This document shows, piece after piece, positions 59,511 through 64,000 of a DNA stretch of 64,000 bases. Origin of the DNA: Spongilla lacustris. Taxonomy: Eukaryota; Porifera; Demospongiae; Spongillida; Spongillidae. The DNA is taken from NCBI GenBank assembly GCA_949361645.1, contig OX442423.1, positions 7,589,624 to 7,653,623 on the forward strand, written 5' to 3'. Position 1 is the first letter of the stretch; every line of letters begins with the position of its first letter. The notes below the pieces were generated by a model that saw only the letters and a list, made by a program, of their open reading frames with translations, was not told the DNA's origin and did not search any database. The position numbers were made by a program, and so were the translations under genes.

Positions 59511-60240
59511 GCATGTGTTTTGAGTGCTTTGGATGGCTGTGCAGATTTTCATAACAGCGTAGAGAATGTGATTTAAGGTGAAGGTAATATGCTTATACCA
59601 CACATTTCATTCTTAACTCTCAACAATGATCACTAAAAATAGTTATATAACTGTTTATGGTTTATTTAATTGTTTTGAAATGATATTACAGAGTATATAA
59701 TTAATTACATGAAGATACATGTATGCAACATTGGATAGTCCATGGCACACACCTCACTTATATTGCCCCTCTGAACAGAAACTGAAAAACTGGTGTTGGG
59801 GTCATAAATTCATTGTGGCACTCTGTGGTCTTCACCTGTATTGTGCTGCAAGCTGTCTATCCAACCATTCACTAGCTTGTAGGGGGAAATATGAAATATA
59901 GCTGATTTTTACTGGATTATCATTTGATACAGACAGCAAAGCTCCTTCAGGAAGCCAGGCCGGGGCCATGCTCCCTTGCCCTCTCCACCCCTATCTTCAA
60001 TTGCAAGGAGATTACAGCATACGGCTTGTATTGCTAGCGTAAATCAACTAGTATAAGGTTTGCATGTACATGTATGTATAAATAGCATTTTGCTTGCCCC
60101 CCCCCCCCCCCCCCCCCAATGACTTCTGGGATCACCTATGCTGCTGCCATGAATATAAGTCTTGAAGTTTACTTTTGCCCAATGTTATGGCAAAATTGGA
60201 GAACAAAACTTCCCTGGTGGTCAGTCTCTATATGACTCAA
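59511..60240. other. 3' flank of gene E, no gene seen
   Basis: Probable E 3' UTR followed by intergenic DNA with a poly-C tract at about 60098-60117. The Ginger-like element begins directly after. Confidence 0.6.
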
Positions 60241-60244
60241 GACC
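60241..60244. other. Left target-site duplication (GACC)
   Basis: GACC directly precedes the TGTCAC tip and is repeated exactly after the right tip at 63923-63926. Confidence 0.8.
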
Positions 60245-60370
60245 TGTCACTGGAATTTTGGTCCTGAAAAATTTGGTCCCGGACGGAAAATTTCGCTGAA
60301 AATTTTGGTCCGCCCGGACCGATAATTTCGAAAAATACGGTCCGCCCTGAAATTTTAGGTCCGGACGTTG
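60245..60370. repeat. Left terminal inverted repeat of the Ginger-like element
   Basis: About 125 bp with repeated GGTCC/GGTCCG words alternating with AAATTTT blocks. The outer 80 bp align in inverse orientation with the right end, with scattered mismatches and one shift. Confidence 0.8.
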
Positions 60371-60766
60371 TTTTCTAAGTCTATAATGAAGTTCACCACC
60401 ATCTCCTTCGTAATCGCTGTAGTACATACATGTATGTAACTAGTCTCTTGACTTCATTGACGGGATTGAGTGGTAGGTGAATATAAATGTATAATCACTG
60501 ATGCTCTCGTATCGATCTATTATATTACATGTAATAGGACCTATTAGAAGGGGCTTTGGGACTCCTTACTCATTGTAGAAGACTACATGCCTATGTACTC
60601 TGATGGTAGACCAACCAAAACCTTTTGGCGTTTTCTATCAAGGCCACACAGTAGGTGATCTGCAATTGGCCCTGATGTGTCTGCTTAATTGTAGTAGTTC
60701 AGTTGTGCAACTCATTGTATATAAATACTCACTCAGTAAAGGTAAAGTTCATTAACACACCAAGAT

Positions 60767-63764
60767 TTATGTACAGAGTGAACAATTCCATTCTTCTGCA
60801 CTTGATGGAAGAGAGTGGAGGCCAACACACTTGATGTGAAACCACTGTTCGCAAAGACCACACTGCATCATATCCCCATAGGTGTCAGGCATCTGACAGC
60901 TACAAAACACATCTATATTCATGATGAGGGTATGATGGGCTCTTTTCACTTTCTTGGTAGGAAAAGGAGTGAAGTTTCTTGTAGTGTAGCACTTTAAGAG
61001 GTGGTCTCGCATAGTTGCCTGGTCAAACTCGATTTCTTCTAGGCAGTGACCCAGGGCAGCATGCAATGCAAATGCTATTGCAAAAACCCCACAATCATCA
61101 CTGCCACGCTGTTTTTGGACGGTAGCAACATTCACAGCTAAGAATGAATTCCCCGCACTCTCACATATTGATGTTCTGTACACCTGGCATAACTGATGGG
61201 TTAGGGTCGAAGAGATATGACTTCCAACCTAAAGAGTGACTGTACCACAAAGTCATGCTGACGTTACCCAGTGGGAATCCGACACTATATGAATCTGAAT
61301 GGCATCCATCTTGGCTGGAAAATATCCATTGTTCTGAGCTAGAAGAGTGCTCTGCCATCCATCAATGGTGGGGAACTGCATTCTGAGAAGCTCTTGTGCA
61401 TAGAACATGTGGTCATCAGTCAGCCATTCACCACCCACTACTTGTTTATTTCATTTCGCGTGCGAAAGGGCACTTTCTCTGTGAGAAAATAAATGGTAAA
61501 TCATCAGTTTACACACATAATGCAGAGTGCAATCCAAATCAAAATGAGCAGTTTGTACTATATAGGTAGTACATTCCTCTGCTATACACAAAGTAATTTA
61601 CCTTACGAATTTTATCTCGTTTAACAGAAACTGAACAATCCTCCATTACAGTGCAACCACTGTCAATGCCACCGACTTCAACACAGTCATTTTGATGGGC
61701 ACGTTTACAGGGTGATGAATGGTCTATTGAAAATGTACCAAGTCTTATATTCTAAGAAAGTGAAAAAGGATATACAAGACAAACCTTTAGATTGGCCTCC
61801 ATTGTGACAATCTGAATCATCTTCAGAAGAATGAGGGCTTGCCAGAGTACCAGAAGGAGTAACCTTTAAACAATGCATATTTCATGGTGGCTGAGAGTTG
61901 CATACACCCATGTATTTGTTAGCATACATCAGCTGCAGACTGACAAGTATCTGATACATGTATTTACACACTAAAATTTTACTTACACAATCTCCTTGTG
62001 AAGAACTTTGATCTTCATCTTCCATACAACATGCATCACTTGACATGTACATTTTTAAGTGGCTGCCAGTAGCACGAGTAGTCTTGCCTTCTTCATTGCG
62101 TATTTCATATACACCATTTGGCAGCACATTTATGATTGTGTATGGCCCAAGAAATCTTTCTGTAAGTTTTCCGCCCTTGACCTTTTTACGAGAGAAGTTT
62201 TTCAGCAATACCAACTGGTCACACTGAAATTGGCCTGGTTTGCAGTGCTTTTTATCATATGCTTCTTTCTGCCTCAACTGTGCAGCGATAATGTTGCCTT
62301 TGGCCTCTTTCAATATGCGTGCATGTTCTGAAAATACAGCAGGATAGGGATGTTCTTCAAGTTCCCAATATGTCTTGCAGTGATCTTCAGAACATTGCCG
62401 CTCAAGCTCCACATCAATTGGCATGAATGGTGTGTATTTAGTATAGTCGTGTCGGGAAGTGTTATATGCGAAGGCACAAGTGTCTAGGTAGTGACTCCAC
62501 ATATCCTTCTTTGAAGACACATATTTCACCAACATGTTTTGAAGCGTCTGATTGAAGTGCTCATCAAGATCATTGGCCTACAAGTTGGAGTTGAGAGAGA
62601 TCGGACGACATCAGATTGTGTGCACACATTTTTATATGTATACTACAGTACACAATAACATTCATGGAACAAACCTGAGGGTGGTAAGGTGTAGTTAGCC
62701 TCCTCTTAATTCCTAGCATCTCTGAAAGTTGGTCATTCAGTGCATTACAGAACTTGCTGCCATTGTCTGAAAGCAACACACGTGGTAGCCCCATTCGCAT
62801 AAAGATCTGTAGTTAAAGTAAGGACACGACCATAAATATTTGGAGCTCACCAAAACATACTATCAGTTGTATGGTAAGAGCATGCTTTGTACCACAAAAA
62901 TTATCAAACTAAAAGAACTAGTAAAGCCATGCACAGCTACAATGCACAAATAAAAAATTGGTACACATGCTGACATTAAACAGTGAACTTGCCATTGTAG
63001 ATGCCATTTTGTTGACTGTAGGTACCACCTCAACCCACTTTGTGAAGTAATCACTGATAGTGAGGATGTAGCGACTTCCGTCCTTTGCTACTGGGCTCAG
63101 AGGGCCAATGAAATCAATGCCAACCATGTACCAGGGGGCTTTAACTGGAATGGGATGAAGCTCAGGCACTCCAGTAGTTAGCTTTCTGTTCATGCGTTGA
63201 CACACATCACATTTTGATAGCTGCAGAAATATAACAGAACCAGGATTGAATTTGTAATATAAAAAAACAAAGGAGTACCACTGATGCAGTTAAATAAGGA
63301 GCTCACCAAGCTAACAACATCTTTAACCATGCCATGCCACATGAATCGTTCCTTCATCCTGTACAGTGTCCTGGTCTTACCCATGTGACCAGAAGTGGAA
63401 TCAATGTGACATATCTTCTGGCGCTCTTTCAAACTCTGGATGTAACGCAACAGCACTTCCTTCTGCGTAAAAGATGGCTACTTTATTAGACACATACATA
63501 CATACATGTCACTACCAAAAATATCAAAAACGATAATGGCAGTATTGATTAAACGCTACTTACCTTTTCCTTTCCCTGCTTGTGCTTATACAATAGCTCT
63601 CCTTCAACAGATATTGTCAACTTCGCCGCTTTCCTTCGTATCACCCTCTTTTTGGTCTCACTGACACATTCAGGATACATCTTCGACACTAAATAGGCAT
63701 AAGCCTCCTCGACAAGATCATCACAATCAGAACCATCGTCAACTGTTTCTTCAATCTCCGCCAT
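60767..63764 (-). CDS. F: Ginger-type transposase with integrase, Ulp1-like and PHD domains (9 exons, 717 aa)
   Basis: Minus-strand exons 63564-63764, 63307-63462, 62975-63220, 62675-62806, 62577-61987, 61785-61863, 61607-61723, 61268-61437 and 60767-61228; phases agree and the total is 2154 bp. Domains in order: HHCC zinc finger (HIDSTSGHMGKTRTLYRMKE ... CDVCQRM, about residues 85-130), DDE integrase core (Asp in MVGIDFIGPLSP, Asp in LLSDNGSKF, Glu in ANDLDEHFNQTL), GPY/F-like module (KLTERFLGPYTIINVLPNGV), acidic linker, Ulp1/SENP-like region (LTDDHMFYAQELLRMQFP, SDSHW, QKQRGSDDCGVFAIAFALHA with candidate His and Cys), and a PHD finger (CSCQMPDTYGDMMQCGLCEQ, WFHIKC, WNCSLC). The frame needs a 39-nt intron (61229-61267) holding two stop codons; there the usual protease Asp is not visible. 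It would cut and paste the surrounding element; the PHD may target chromatin. Confidence 0.85.
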
Positions 63765-63802
63765 CACTCGCAAACTGATATCAACCACGTGGACGTATGA
63801 AA

Positions 63803-63922
63803 TAAATCTCCGGACCTTTTTTTTCGGACACGGACCTTTTTTTTCAGGTCCGACCGGACCAAAATTTTCTGAAAATATTGGTCCGGGACCAAAATTTTCA
63901 GCGGACCGAAATTTCCGTGACA
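63803..63922. repeat. Right terminal inverted repeat of the Ginger-like element
   Basis: About 120 bp with the same GGTCCG-type words in inverse orientation and two poly-T blocks (TTTTTTTTC). It lies 39 bp upstream of the gene F start codon and so must also contain the promoter or leader. Confidence 0.8.
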
Positions 63923-63926
63923 GACC

Positions 63927-64000
63927 TCTGGGACACACACCTATTCGAGCTCACTGGCATTATTGTTTTAGACCGAAAATAATACTGGTGGAACTAGAAT
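63927..64000. other. right edge, nothing seen
   Basis: Short flank after the transposon, continuing the pre-insertion sequence. Confidence 0.5.

Larger units (their letters stand above)
60245..63922 (-). mobile_element. Complete Ginger-like DNA transposon (3678 bp)
   Basis: Inverted termini begin TGTCACTGGAATTTTGGTCC (left) and TGTCACGGAAATTTCGGTCC (right, reverse-complemented), and GACC flanks the element on both sides (60241-60244 and 63923-63926). TG-starting tips with a 4-bp duplication are the reported format of Ginger transposons, which carry Gypsy-like integrases. Each terminus (roughly 60245-60370 and 63803-63922) is a loose array of GGTCCG/GGTCC words, likely transposase-binding subterminal repeats. 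Inside lies one minus-strand gene (F) with no LTRs, RT or RNase H, which argues against a Gypsy retroelement. Confidence 0.88.

Noticed and set aside
1..64000. CRISPR arrays, bacterial operons, rRNA or tRNA genes
   Set aside because: Spliced genes and microsatellites show animal DNA; tandem repeats here lack unique spacers of constant length, and no RNA gene fold was recognised by eye.

Overview
The window is animal genomic DNA. Genes are split by short GT-AG introns (about 40-150 bp in the compact genes), intergenic DNA is AT-rich and full of simple repeats and small transposons, and the gene content is Ig/fibronectin-III (FN3) surface receptors, a POT-type transporter and transposase-like genes. 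The style (compact introns, lineage-specific Ig/FN3 proteins, many poly-G/poly-C runs) suggests an early-branching metazoan, most likely a demosponge. That assignment is a judgement from gene style, not a database match.

Layout. (1) 1-1158: 3' end of an FN3 receptor with a transmembrane (TM) segment and Tyr-rich tail. (2) 4748-6623 and 10638-12428: two tandem plus-strand paralogues (A1, A2), each resolved into seven exons (signal peptide, Ig, FN3, second FN3-like region over two exons, TM, Tyr-containing tail); a rearranged LINE remnant lies between them. (3) 13825-16999 and 21033-23521: two tandem minus-strand paralogues (B1, B2), five exons each (signal peptide, Cys-rich module, Thr/Pro/Gln mucin-like stalk, FN3, C-terminal hydrophobic GPI-type tail). 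Between them are a small fold-back element and a 593-bp hAT-like element with a 5-bp target duplication. (4) 24.7-36 kb: an integrase fossil, a 7.5-kb palindromic (fold-back) element with arms of about 3 kb built from degenerate minisatellite units and containing an assembly gap, and a LINE 3' fragment. (5) 38331-49863: a twelve-exon minus-strand receptor (C, 951 aa; four Ig, three FN3, TM, about 200-residue tail with five 13-residue repeats) whose introns are loaded with micro- and minisatellites. (6) 53087-56380: an eleven-exon gene (D) with RAG1-like N-terminal zinc/RING motifs and a C-terminal region whose motif order parallels the RAG1/Transib DDE core; one single-base frame break. (7) 57981-59510: single-exon POT/SLC15-like transporter (E) with an inverted-repeat element ending 31 bp upstream of its ATG. 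(8) 60245-63922: a complete Ginger-like DNA transposon with inverted ends, a perfect 4-bp target duplication (GACC), and a nine-exon, 717-aa gene (F) joining an HHCC zinc finger, DDE integrase core, GPY/F domain, Ulp1-like cysteine-protease region and PHD finger.

The first half is a receptor neighbourhood shaped by tandem duplication; the last 11 kb holds two transposase-type genes flanking one ordinary transporter. For genes A, B, C and F the splice sites were chosen so that all exon phases agree, and each total coding length is a multiple of three, which is strong internal support for the models.
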